A model generated the notes under the pieces. That model saw only the letters and a program-made list of their open reading frames with translations, had not been told where the DNA came from and searched no databases. A stretch of 64,000 nucleotides of DNA from Streptomyces albireticuli (GTDB lineage Bacteria; Actinomycetota; Actinomycetes; Streptomycetales; Streptomycetaceae), in the NCBI RefSeq assembly GCF_021228125.1, contig NZ_JAJQQS010000007.1, forward strand, positions 124,001 through 188,000, written 5' to 3'. Positions 57,296-64,000 of this stretch are shown piece after piece. Position numbers and translations under genes: made by a program. Numbering within the stretch: position 1 is the stretch's first letter; the number at the start of each line of letters is the position of its first letter.

Positions 57296-58635
57296 CGGTC
57301 GCGCCCTCCCTCTGGCCCGGCGGTGCGGATGGGGTGAACGGTCATCTTCCTTGCTCCTCTGACAGGGGTGTGCGGCCCGGTGGACGGTTCACCGGGCCGG
57401 GGCTCGCCGGGGGCGGCGGGGTCTGCGGGGTCTGCGGACACGGCGGGGGCCACCGCGCTCCGGTGGGCGGAGGCCCGGGTCAGCGCGGGCAGGGCGAGGG
57501 TCAGCAGGGCGAGCGCGGGCACGGCGCACGCCACCAGGGGCACGGCGGCGGGTCCGTGCGCCTCCGCGAGGGCGGTCACGGGCCGCAGCGGCCCGCCGCC
57601 CGGGGAGAGCGGGGCGCCGAGCAGCGCCGCGGCCTCCGCCGCGCAGGCCGCGAGCGCGGCGGAGGCGGCCGCCCGGCCCAGCCCCCGGGAGGCCGCCAGG
57701 CGGGCCACGAAGAGCAGCCCCCCGAGGGCGGTGACGGCGGCGAGCGGCCCCGGGGACACGGTGCCCCGCAGCGCCGCGTGCCCGGCGGCCAGGAGGGCGG
57801 CCAGGGCGGCGAGGTGGAACACGGTGGCGAGGACGGGCACGGGCCGCACGCGGGCCCGGAACTCGGCGAGGGTGCGGCTGCCGAGGAGGGCGCGGCCCGC
57901 CCGTGCCGTGAACCAGCGCGCGCTCCAGGCCGCGGGCGCGGCGGCGCAGGCCAGGGCGAGCGCCGTCGGCACGGCGGCGGCCAGCACCCCGGCCGGGCCG
58001 CCGGGCCCGGCGAGCTCCCGGACGGGCCGCCCGGCGAGCAGAGCCGCGAGGAGACGGTCGCCCACGAGGCCGTACCCGATCAGCCAGAACACGGCGACCC
58101 ACCGCGCGGCCCGCCATCGGTAGGTACCGGCGGGGCGGCACGGCGGGGACGGGTCGCCGCCTCGCGGCGGTTCCCGGTGCCGCGGCCCGCGGTGCGGCAG
58201 TTCACCGTACGGCGGGCCGCCCCGCGGGACGCCGCCGTCCGGGGTGTCTTCGAGCAGAAGGCCGCCCCGGAGGAAGCCGCCCCGCAGCAGGCTCCCTGGC
58301 GGAGAGCCGCCGTGCGGGAACCCGGCGCCCCGGAGGCCGCCGCCACGCGGTGCCGTCGCCGTGCCTCCCGGCACGTCCGGCACCGGCTCCGTGCCGCGCC
58401 CGCGCGCGTACAACTCCTCGGCCAGGGAGAACAGATCGCGGTGGCGGCACTCGGCCGCCGTGTGGTCCGCGGCGCCGCGCGCCTCCAGGACGGCGGCGAT
58501 CTCCAGGGGGTCCACGGCGCGGGCGCAGAGCTCGCGGTGGTGCTGGAGGAGCGCCTTCACCGGGTCGGCGGGTGCCGTCGGGGCGGGTATGCCGGTGGGG
58601 TTCGGCGGGCTGCCGGCCCGCAGTGACGTGCTCAT
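57292..58635 (-). CDS. Polytopic membrane protein of the Pel-like cluster
   Basis: This 447-residue protein has a soluble N-terminal part of about 165 residues. It contains VKALLQHHRELCARAVDPLEIAAVLEARGAADHTAAECRHRDLFSLAEELYARG-type sequence, seen at the N-terminus of several actinobacterial membrane proteins, then a Gly/Arg-rich stretch. About eight transmembrane helices follow (residues ~175-400), with a Pro/Ala-rich tail. It could be the membrane component handling the polymer or its lipid carrier. I cannot match it to PelG or Wzx by sequence. Both ends overlap neighbours by 4 bp (ATGA), so it is co-translated with the glycosyltransferase and epimerase. Confidence 0.82.
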   Translation of the reverse strand: MSTSLRAGSPPNPTGIPAPTAPADPVKALLQHHRELCARAVDPLEIAAVLEARGAADHTAAECRHRDLFSLAEELYARGRGTEPVPDVPGGTATAPRGGGLRGAGFPHGGSPPGSLLRGGFLRGGLLLEDTPDGGVPRGGPPYGELPHRGPRHREPPRGGDPSPPCRPAGTYRWRAARWVAVFWLIGYGLVGDRLLAALLAGRPVRELAGPGGPAGVLAAAVPTALALACAAAPAAWSARWFTARAGRALLGSRTLAEFRARVRPVPVLATVFHLAALAALLAAGHAALRGTVSPGPLAAVTALGGLLFVARLAASRGLGRAAASAALAACAAEAAALLGAPLSPGGGPLRPVTALAEAHGPAAVPLVACAVPALALLTLALPALTRASAHRSAVAPAVSADPADPAAPGEPRPGEPSTGPHTPVRGARKMTVHPIRTAGPEGGRDR

Positions 58636-60338
58636 GGGCGCCCCGCCCAGGTCGGGGAGGCGGCGCGCGGGGACCAGTGGAGCGGTGGGTGCGCCCCGGC
58701 GGCGCGGCCGAAGGGGACGGACGGGTCGGACCCGTCCTGCCGGACGGGGGCCCGTGAGATCAGTTCGAGGTAGATGCCGCGAAAGGCCGTCACATGCCGC
58801 TCCACGGTGAAGAGTTCGAGGGCGCGCTCCCGCGCCGCCGCGCCGAGCCGGGCGCGCCGGCCGGGGTCGCGCAGGAGGTCGAGGCAGGCGGCGGCCAGCG
58901 CGGCGGGGTCGCCCGGCGGGACGACCAGGCCCGTGCCGCCGACGGCCTCCCGGACGGCGCAGGCGTCCGGCGCGACCGTCGCCCGGCCGCAGAACATCGC
59001 TTCGACCAGCGGCAGCGGGAAGGCGTCCGCGGCCCCGGCGAGGACGACACTGCCCGCCGCGTACGTCTCCGGGCGCACGGTCTCCTCGTACGTCACGCCG
59101 TCCGGCGGCCCGGCGCCCGGCGCCGGGGCGCCGACGACCCTGAGCGCCGCCCCCGGCTCGGCCGCCCGCACGGCGGCGAAGGCGTCCCACAGATGGGGCT
59201 CGGGGTCGCCCAGCCAGAGCAGCGTCCGGCCGTCGTCCAGGGACGCGCCGGCCGGGCCCCGCGGGTCCTCGGCCCCCTGGCCGACCGCGTCGTAGGGGCG
59301 TTCGTCCACTCCGGGGTGGACCGTGCGCAGCCGCTCGCGGGCGGCTCCGCAGCGCTCCTGCCAGCGCCGCACCCGGGCGTCGCCGGGGGTGATCAGGTCG
59401 GCCCGGCCGTAGACCTCGGCGGACAGCAGCCGGTGGAAGGAGGAGATCAGCGTCCTTACGGCGAGCGACAGCCCGGCGGAGTCCGCGGCGCCGCTGAGGT
59501 AGTGGGCGCGCAGCCGCACCTCGTACTCGGTGACGAGGAGCGGGGTACCGAAGAAGCGTTTGGCCAGCAGCCCCGGCAGCGCGGCGGGCCCCGCCGACGT
59601 GGCGTGGCAGAGGTCGACGGCGGCGAGCCCCCGGTCGTGGTCGCCGGCGGCGCCGTACCAGTCCAGGGAGAGGGGCCGCAGCACCCGCTCCAGGAAGGCG
59701 GAGACGGCGAGGAGGTCGGCGACGCGGATGCCGTACGCCGCGGGGTGCGCGCCGGGCGCGCGGCACGCCGCCTCCAGGGTGCGCAGGGCCTGTTCCGAGC
59801 GGAGCGCGGCGCCGAGGCCGCCGGCTTCCCGTGCGAGGTCGGCGAGGCCGTGCAGGCCCTCGGCGAAACGGTACGCCTGGCCCTCGGCGGAGGGGGCCGC
59901 CCCCTCGGCGCCCCCCGTCCCGGCCGCGTCCGCCGTGGCGGGGTCGTCCGGCGTGCCGGACGCTCCGGACGCGTCCGCCGCCCCACCGGCCCCTCTCGCT
60001 CCCCCGGCCCCTCCGGCCCCGCCCGCGTCCGTGGCGACGAGCGCCGCCGCCAGCTCCCCGAAGTGCTCCTCGAACCGCTGCCGTTCGCGCCGCCCGTACG
60101 CGCCGTACGCGCGCCCCGTGTCCCCTTCCGGCGGGTCGCCCCAGAGCGGTGCCGTCCGTACCCGCCGCACCTGTTTGGGGAGGCCGTACCACCCGCCGCG
60201 CTCCTGGCGGGCGCCCCGGCTCAGGGCATAGACCTCGAAGTCGTGCTGGTCGAGCCCCCTGACGAGCTGGTCGCACCACTCGCCACCCTCACCCGCGGCA
60301 TACGGATATCCACCCTCCGTGAGGAGTCCCACGCGCAC
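58632..60338 (-). CDS. Glycosyltransferase family 4 with DUF3492 N-terminus (PelF-like)
   Basis: This 568-residue protein begins MRVGLLTEGGYPYAAGEGGEW, the DUF3492 signature that starts PelF-type glycosyltransferases (normally TEGTYPY...GGVSVW). An Ala/Gly-rich insertion (residues ~107-150) precedes the central LCHATSAGPAALPGLLAKRFFGTPLLVTEYEVRLR. The GT-B C-terminal half has LRTVHPGVDERPY, LLWLGDPEPH, and the sugar-nucleotide site FPLPLVEAMFCGRATVAPDACAVREAVG with the E-x7-E pattern. PelF polymerises UDP-GlcNAc/GalNAc-type sugars. It is the first gene of the coupled cluster; ATG start. A PelF-like role is inferred from the domain and the neighbours. Confidence 0.87.
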   Translation of the reverse strand: MRVGLLTEGGYPYAAGEGGEWCDQLVRGLDQHDFEVYALSRGARQERGGWYGLPKQVRRVRTAPLWGDPPEGDTGRAYGAYGRRERQRFEEHFGELAAALVATDAGGAGGAGGARGAGGAADASGASGTPDDPATADAAGTGGAEGAAPSAEGQAYRFAEGLHGLADLAREAGGLGAALRSEQALRTLEAACRAPGAHPAAYGIRVADLLAVSAFLERVLRPLSLDWYGAAGDHDRGLAAVDLCHATSAGPAALPGLLAKRFFGTPLLVTEYEVRLRAHYLSGAADSAGLSLAVRTLISSFHRLLSAEVYGRADLITPGDARVRRWQERCGAARERLRTVHPGVDERPYDAVGQGAEDPRGPAGASLDDGRTLLWLGDPEPHLWDAFAAVRAAEPGAALRVVGAPAPGAGPPDGVTYEETVRPETYAAGSVVLAGAADAFPLPLVEAMFCGRATVAPDACAVREAVGGTGLVVPPGDPAALAAACLDLLRDPGRRARLGAAARERALELFTVERHVTAFRGIYLELISRAPVRQDGSDPSVPFGRAAGAHPPLHWSPRAASPTWAGRP

Positions 60339-60416
60339 GCACGCACCCCCGTCTGTCCACTGTGGCCTCGGCAGCCGCCGAACGGCAGCGGGAGCACGCT
60401 ATGCGCGGGGCCGTGC

Positions 60417-60444
60417 GGCGCGACGGACGGTTGTCCGTCGCGCC
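60417..60444 (-). terminator. Terminator between the second ABC operon and the glycosyltransferase gene
   Basis: GGCGCGACGGAC-GGTT-GTCCGTCGCGCC is a 12-bp perfect stem with a tetraloop, 53 nt after the ATPase gene stop on the minus strand. Confidence 0.82.
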
Positions 60445-60497
60445 ACCGGAAGGGGTGAACAGAAGTGACTTTCCCGAAGATGGGGCGTTGCTTCGCG

Positions 60498-62132
60498 CTA
60501 TGCGGCGGCTTCCGCCTTTTCGAGCAGCGGGACGGCCGCCAGCAGGCCCTGTGTATAGGGGTGGCCGGGCCGCTCGTAGACGGAGTCGGCGTCGCCCTCC
60601 TCCACGATCCGGCCGTTCCGCATCACCACGAGCCGGTCGCTGACCTGCCGTACGACGGCGAGGTCGTGGGCGATGAAGACCAGCGCGAGGCCCAGGTCGC
60701 GCTGGAGCTCGCCGAGGAGCCGCACCACCTGCGCCTGGGTGGTGACGTCCAGGGCGGAGACCGGTTCGTCGCAGACGATCAGCTTGGGCTCGGGCGCGAG
60801 CGCCCGCGCGATGCCGACCCGCTGCCGCTGGCCGCCGCTGAACTCGTGCGGGTAGCGGTGGTACGCGCCGGGGTCGAGCCCCACCCGCTCCAGCAGTTCC
60901 CGCACCCGGGCGACGATCTCCGCGTCGCCCAGCCGCCCGGCGGCGCGCAGCGGGTCGGCGATGGACTCGCCGACGCTGCGCCGGGGGTTGAGGGAGGAGA
61001 CCGGGTCCTGGAAGACCATCTGGAGCTCGCTGCGGAACGCCCGCAGCTCGCGGTCCTTCAGGCCGCCGATGTCGCGCCCCTGGTATCGGAGCGCGCCGCC
61101 GGTCGGCTCCAGGAGCCGTACGAGCATCCGCCCGAGCGTCGTCTTGCCGCTGCCGGACTCGCCGACGACCCCGACGGTCTCGCCCGCGCGGAGGGTCAGC
61201 GAGACGTCCTCGACGGCGGTGACGGCCTTACGGCCGCTCCCGAACGTCCGGGTGAGGCCGTCCGCCTCCAGCAGCACGCCGCCGCCGGGCCCTTCGGCGG
61301 ACGGCCGCTTCACCCCGGTGGTCCGGCGGACGTTCACCCGGGGCACGGCGGCCAGCAGGTCGCGCGTGTAGGTCTCGCGCGGCGCGTCGAGCACGGTGCG
61401 CACGGGCGCGTGCTCGACCGCCCGGCCGTCCTTCATCACCAGCAGCTCGTCGACGGTGCCGGCGGCCACCCCGAGGTCGTGGGTGACGAGGATCAGGCCC
61501 ATGCCCGTCTCCGCGCGCAGGTCGCGCAGCAGGTCGAGGATCTGGGCCTGGACGGTGACGTCGAGGGCCGTGGTGGGTTCGTCGGCGACGAGGAGCCGGG
61601 GCTCGCAGGCGAGCGCCATGGCGATCAGGGCCCGCTGGCGCATGCCGCCGCTGAACTCGTGCGGCCGGGACCGGGCGCGGCGGGCCGCGTCCGGGATGCC
61701 GACCCGGTCGAGGACCTCGGTGGCGCGCTCCCGGGCGGCGCGCCGGGAGGCGTCCTTACGGTGCACGCGGTAGACCTCGGCGATCTGGTCGCCGATGGCC
61801 TGGTAGGGGTCGAGCGAGGAGAGCGGGTCCTGGAAGACCATGGCCGCCACCCCGCCGCGCAGCGCGCGCAGTTCGGCGTCCCCGGCGGCGAGCACGTCGT
61901 GCCCGGCGACGGTCACCGAGCCGGAGACGGCGGCGCCGGTGCCCTTGTGCAGGCCGAGCAGGGCGTACGCGGCGGTGCTCTTGCCGGACCCGGACTCGCC
62001 GACGATGCCCAGGGCACCGCCGGGGGCGAGGGTGAAGGAGAGTCCGTCGACGGCCCGGACCACGCCCTCCCCGGTGGGGAAGGCGATGGACAGGTCCGTC
62101 ACGGAGACCAGGGACGCGGTGCCGGCGGTCAT
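60498..62132 (-). CDS. Second peptide-type ABC importer, fused ATPase (DppD-DppF)
   Basis: This 544-residue protein has two OppD/OppF-type ATPase domains: Walker A GESGSGKST and GESGSGKTT, FQDP Q-loops, FSGGMRQR and FSGGQRQR signatures, VADEPTTALD and VCDEPVSALD Walker B motifs, and HD switches. Unlike the fused ATPase at 717-2822 it lacks the cysteine-containing C-terminal extensions of each half, so it is about 160 residues shorter and comes from a different sub-branch. Its ATG overlaps the stop of the DppB-like permease (ATGA). It should power the permeases encoded upstream. Confidence 0.92.
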   Translation of the reverse strand: MTAGTASLVSVTDLSIAFPTGEGVVRAVDGLSFTLAPGGALGIVGESGSGKSTAAYALLGLHKGTGAAVSGSVTVAGHDVLAAGDAELRALRGGVAAMVFQDPLSSLDPYQAIGDQIAEVYRVHRKDASRRAARERATEVLDRVGIPDAARRARSRPHEFSGGMRQRALIAMALACEPRLLVADEPTTALDVTVQAQILDLLRDLRAETGMGLILVTHDLGVAAGTVDELLVMKDGRAVEHAPVRTVLDAPRETYTRDLLAAVPRVNVRRTTGVKRPSAEGPGGGVLLEADGLTRTFGSGRKAVTAVEDVSLTLRAGETVGVVGESGSGKTTLGRMLVRLLEPTGGALRYQGRDIGGLKDRELRAFRSELQMVFQDPVSSLNPRRSVGESIADPLRAAGRLGDAEIVARVRELLERVGLDPGAYHRYPHEFSGGQRQRVGIARALAPEPKLIVCDEPVSALDVTTQAQVVRLLGELQRDLGLALVFIAHDLAVVRQVSDRLVVMRNGRIVEEGDADSVYERPGHPYTQGLLAAVPLLEKAEAAA

Positions 62133-63118
62133 CGCAGGGCCACCCTTCGGTCGGCGACGGCGTAGAGCACGTCCGCCACGATGTTGGCGATCACGACGGC
62201 GGCGCCGGTGATCACCACGACGGCCACGACGACCGGGAGGTCGATCTTCTGCGTGGCGTCCACCAGCAGCTGGCCGATGCCGGGCAGGCCGAACATCTTC
62301 TCGGTCAGCACCGCGCCGCCGAAGATCGACCCGAAGTCGGCGGCGGTGAGGGCGATGACCGGGGCCAGCGCGCCCCGCAGGGCGTGCCGGACGACCAGCG
62401 ACCGTTCGGGCACGCCGTAGGCGCGGAAGGTGCGGATGTGGTCCTCGGCCAGCGTCTCCAGCGTGGAGCTGCGGGTGAGGCGGGCGTACTTGGCGGATTC
62501 GAGCAGGCCGAGCGCCACCCAGGGCAGCAGCATGTTCCAGGCCCACTGCTCGGGGTCCTCGGTCAGCGGCACGTAGGTCGGGAACGGCAGCCATTCCAGA
62601 TAGGCGCAGAAGACCATCAGCATCAGCAGGCCGCTGATGAAGACCGGGGTGGCGGTGCCGGCCAGGGTGAGCCAGGTGAGGACCCGCTCGGTCACCCCGC
62701 CGCGCCGCAGCGCGGACATCAGACCGGTGCCGATGCCCACCGACAGCCAGACGGCCATGGCGCCGACGGCCAGCGAGGCCGTGGCGGGCAGCCGCTCGAC
62801 GAGCATGTCGGTGACCTGCTGGTTGTTCTGGTACGAGAGGCCGAAGCAGGGTGCGTCGCAATGCAGCACGCTGGTTCCGGTGGAGTAGTCCTGCCCGACG
62901 AAGATGCCCTGGAGGAAGTGCCAGTACTGCGTCAGGAGGGGGTCGTCGAGCGAGAGCTGCTCGCGGACCTGCCGGATCTGCTCGGTGTTGCAGCGCGGGC
63001 CGCACGCCAGGCGGGCGGGGTCGCCGGGCGCGACGTAGAACGTCACGTAGACGACGGCCGACAGCACGAGGACGACGGCGACCGCGCCCAGCGCGCGGCG
63101 CAGGAAGTAGAGGGTCAC
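62129..63118 (-). CDS. Second peptide-type ABC importer permease, DppB-like
   Basis: This 329-residue permease has an N-terminal helix (FLRRALGAVAVVLVLSAVVYV), the APGDPARLACGPRCNTEQ periplasmic start, five more helices, the EAA loop HIRTFRAYGVPERSLVVRHALR and the conserved GGAVLTEKMFGLPGIGQLL. Four cysteines in the first periplasmic loop (ACGPRC, LHCDAPCFG) are unusual and could form disulfides. The GTG start overlaps the preceding permease stop (GTGA). Gene order here is DppC-DppB-DppDF, inverted relative to the first system. Confidence 0.92.
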   Translation of the reverse strand: MTLYFLRRALGAVAVVLVLSAVVYVTFYVAPGDPARLACGPRCNTEQIRQVREQLSLDDPLLTQYWHFLQGIFVGQDYSTGTSVLHCDAPCFGLSYQNNQQVTDMLVERLPATASLAVGAMAVWLSVGIGTGLMSALRRGGVTERVLTWLTLAGTATPVFISGLLMLMVFCAYLEWLPFPTYVPLTEDPEQWAWNMLLPWVALGLLESAKYARLTRSSTLETLAEDHIRTFRAYGVPERSLVVRHALRGALAPVIALTAADFGSIFGGAVLTEKMFGLPGIGQLLVDATQKIDLPVVVAVVVITGAAVVIANIVADVLYAVADRRVALR

Positions 63119-64000
63119 GCCGTGCCTCCCGGACGGGACTTGGGGGACTCGCGGCCGCCTCGGCCGACCCTCAGCCGGGACGCCTCACGCGGGTCGAGCG
63201 CGACGCGCAGCCCGTCGGCGAGCACCGTGAAGGCGAGCGTGGTGACGAACAGCATCAGGGCCGGCAGCAGGACGTACGCGGGGTCCGCGCGGAACCACGT
63301 GCTGGCCGTCGAGAGCATCTGCCCCCAGGAGGGCGTCGGCGGCTTCACCCCCACGCCGAGGAAGGACATGCTCGCCTCGATGACGATGTTGCTCGGCAGC
63401 AGGATGGCCGCATAGGTGATCACGGGCGCGGCGAGCGCGGGCAGCAGCTCACGCCGGGCGACCCGCCAGGACGAACCGCCGGTCAGCCGGGCGGCCGAGA
63501 CGTAGTCGAGCTTCTTCAGGCTCAGCGTCTGGCCGCGCACGAGCCGTGCCATGGGCCCCCAGGCGAGCAGGCCGATGGCGATGACGAGCAGCAGCGGGCG
63601 CGGGAAGTCCGCGGGCACGACGGCCATCAGCGCGATCGCGAAGACGAGCAGCGGCATCGCGACCATCACATCGGTGAGGTGGCTGAACACGCTGTCGACG
63701 AACCGGTTGCCGAGAGCGGCGGCCAGGCCCACGGCGAGGCCGATGAGCACCTGGACGACGGTCGCGCCGAGGGCGACCAGCAGCGAGACCCGGGCTCCGT
63801 AGAGCAGCCGTACGAACATGTCGCGGCCGGTGCCCGGTTCGACGCCTAGCCAGTGCTCGGCGCTGATGCCGCCGAAGTCGCCGAGCGGCACGCCGCCGCG
63901 CGCGGAGTCGACGAGGGCGTCGTGGTAGGTGTTCGGGTCCTGTCCCTCCAGCGCGGCCAGCAGCGGCGCGGCGAGGGCGAGGAGGACGAGCAGACCCAGC
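63115..64000 (-). CDS. Second peptide-type ABC importer permease, DppC-like (5' end outside window)
   Basis: About 295 C-terminal residues are visible; the frame stays open to the right edge, where it reads through a hydrophobic helix (LLVLLALAAPLLAAL) and a DppC-type periplasmic segment (EGQDPNTYHDALVDSARGG). Inside it are the DppC landmarks HWLGVEPGTGRDMFVRLLYGAR, the EAA loop SAARLTGGSSWRVARRELLPAL and LNFLG-type terminal elements (LADGLRVALDPRE). The start codon is not in the window; a GTG at 63891 is internal. Genes for the rest of this transporter, probably including a binding protein, should lie beyond the right edge. Confidence 0.9.
   Translation of the reverse strand, partial: LGLLVLLALAAPLLAALEGQDPNTYHDALVDSARGGVPLGDFGGISAEHWLGVEPGTGRDMFVRLLYGARVSLLVALGATVVQVLIGLAVGLAAALGNRFVDSVFSHLTDVMVAMPLLVFAIALMAVVPADFPRPLLLVIAIGLLAWGPMARLVRGQTLSLKKLDYVSAARLTGGSSWRVARRELLPALAAPVITYAAILLPSNIVIEASMSFLGVGVKPPTPSWGQMLSTASTWFRADPAYVLLPALMLFVTTLAFTVLADGLRVALDPREASRLRVGRGGRESPKSRPGGTA

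Overview
The window is high-GC actinobacterial chromosome, almost certainly Streptomyces or a close relative. The signs are third codon positions dominated by G/C, many GTG and TTG starts, ATGA/GTGA overlaps between neighbouring genes, long antisense shadow frames, and a core gene order (UPF0182 - PDZ/Lon protease - ABC1 kinase - WblC/WhiB7 - UvrD2 - mycoredoxin - NudC - AdnB/AdnA - ATL protein - MoeZ). From memory, this order corresponds to the S. coelicolor SCO5178-SCO5208 neighbourhood and, in part, to M. tuberculosis Rv3193c-Rv3206c. I see no insertion sequence, prophage, CRISPR array or large biosynthetic cluster. Most genes are chromosomal core or lineage-conserved, with transporter modules at both ends.

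Layout. 1-0.75 kb: 3' end of rsgA and a Gdx/SugE-type SMR exporter with a hairpin leader. 0.7-6.7 kb: a peptide-type ABC importer (fused DppDF ATPase, DppC, DppB on the minus strand, lipoprotein binding protein divergent). 6.7-11.1 kb: TetR regulator, HisN, CBS-domain protein, and a divergent catalase / Fur-family CatR pair. 11.2-13.7 kb: two identical initiator tRNA genes flanking a Sel1/TPR-repeat protein. 13.7-23.1 kb: UPF0182 membrane protein, PPA1309-like protein, PDZ/Lon protease, small membrane protein, MoaE, NAD epimerase, DUF2342 metalloprotease-like protein and Nudix. 23.1-26.4 kb: three consecutive AIM24-family genes, the first of them a TerD-AIM24 fusion. 26.5-30.1 kb: YgjP-like metallopeptidase, an E1/ThiF-like protein, an ABC1/UbiB kinase and a zinc-ribbon protein. 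30.2-44 kb: WblC with an attenuator leader, then UvrD2, mycoredoxin, NudC, M20 dipeptidase and the AdnAB helicase-nuclease. 44.2-47.5 kb: ATL protein and a large LPG-synthase-like membrane protein. 47.9-51.1 kb: molybdate module (TOBE regulator, ModA, fused ModBC). 51.3-55.5 kb: secreted Tap-like peptidase, an anchored hypothetical protein and MoeZ. 55.6-60.3 kb: a translationally coupled four-gene cluster (DUF3492 glycosyltransferase, membrane protein, epimerase, spherulin-4-like enzyme) that resembles a minimal Pel-like polysaccharide system. 60.5-64 kb: a second peptide-type ABC importer running off the window.

Functional themes. DNA repair and stress: AdnAB, UvrD2, ATL, CatA/CatR, mycoredoxin, WblC. 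Molybdenum and sulfur-carrier metabolism: ModA, ModBC, MoaE, MoeZ. Peptide uptake: two Dpp/Opp-type systems. The most interesting regulatory region is the ~540-nt wblC leader, with an AT-rich promoter box inside the uvrD2 3' end, a 99-codon upstream frame with a strong ribosome-binding site, and an intrinsic terminator before wblC. The most interesting possibly under-described systems are the Pel-like cluster, the TerD-AIM24 trio and the orphan E1-like protein.
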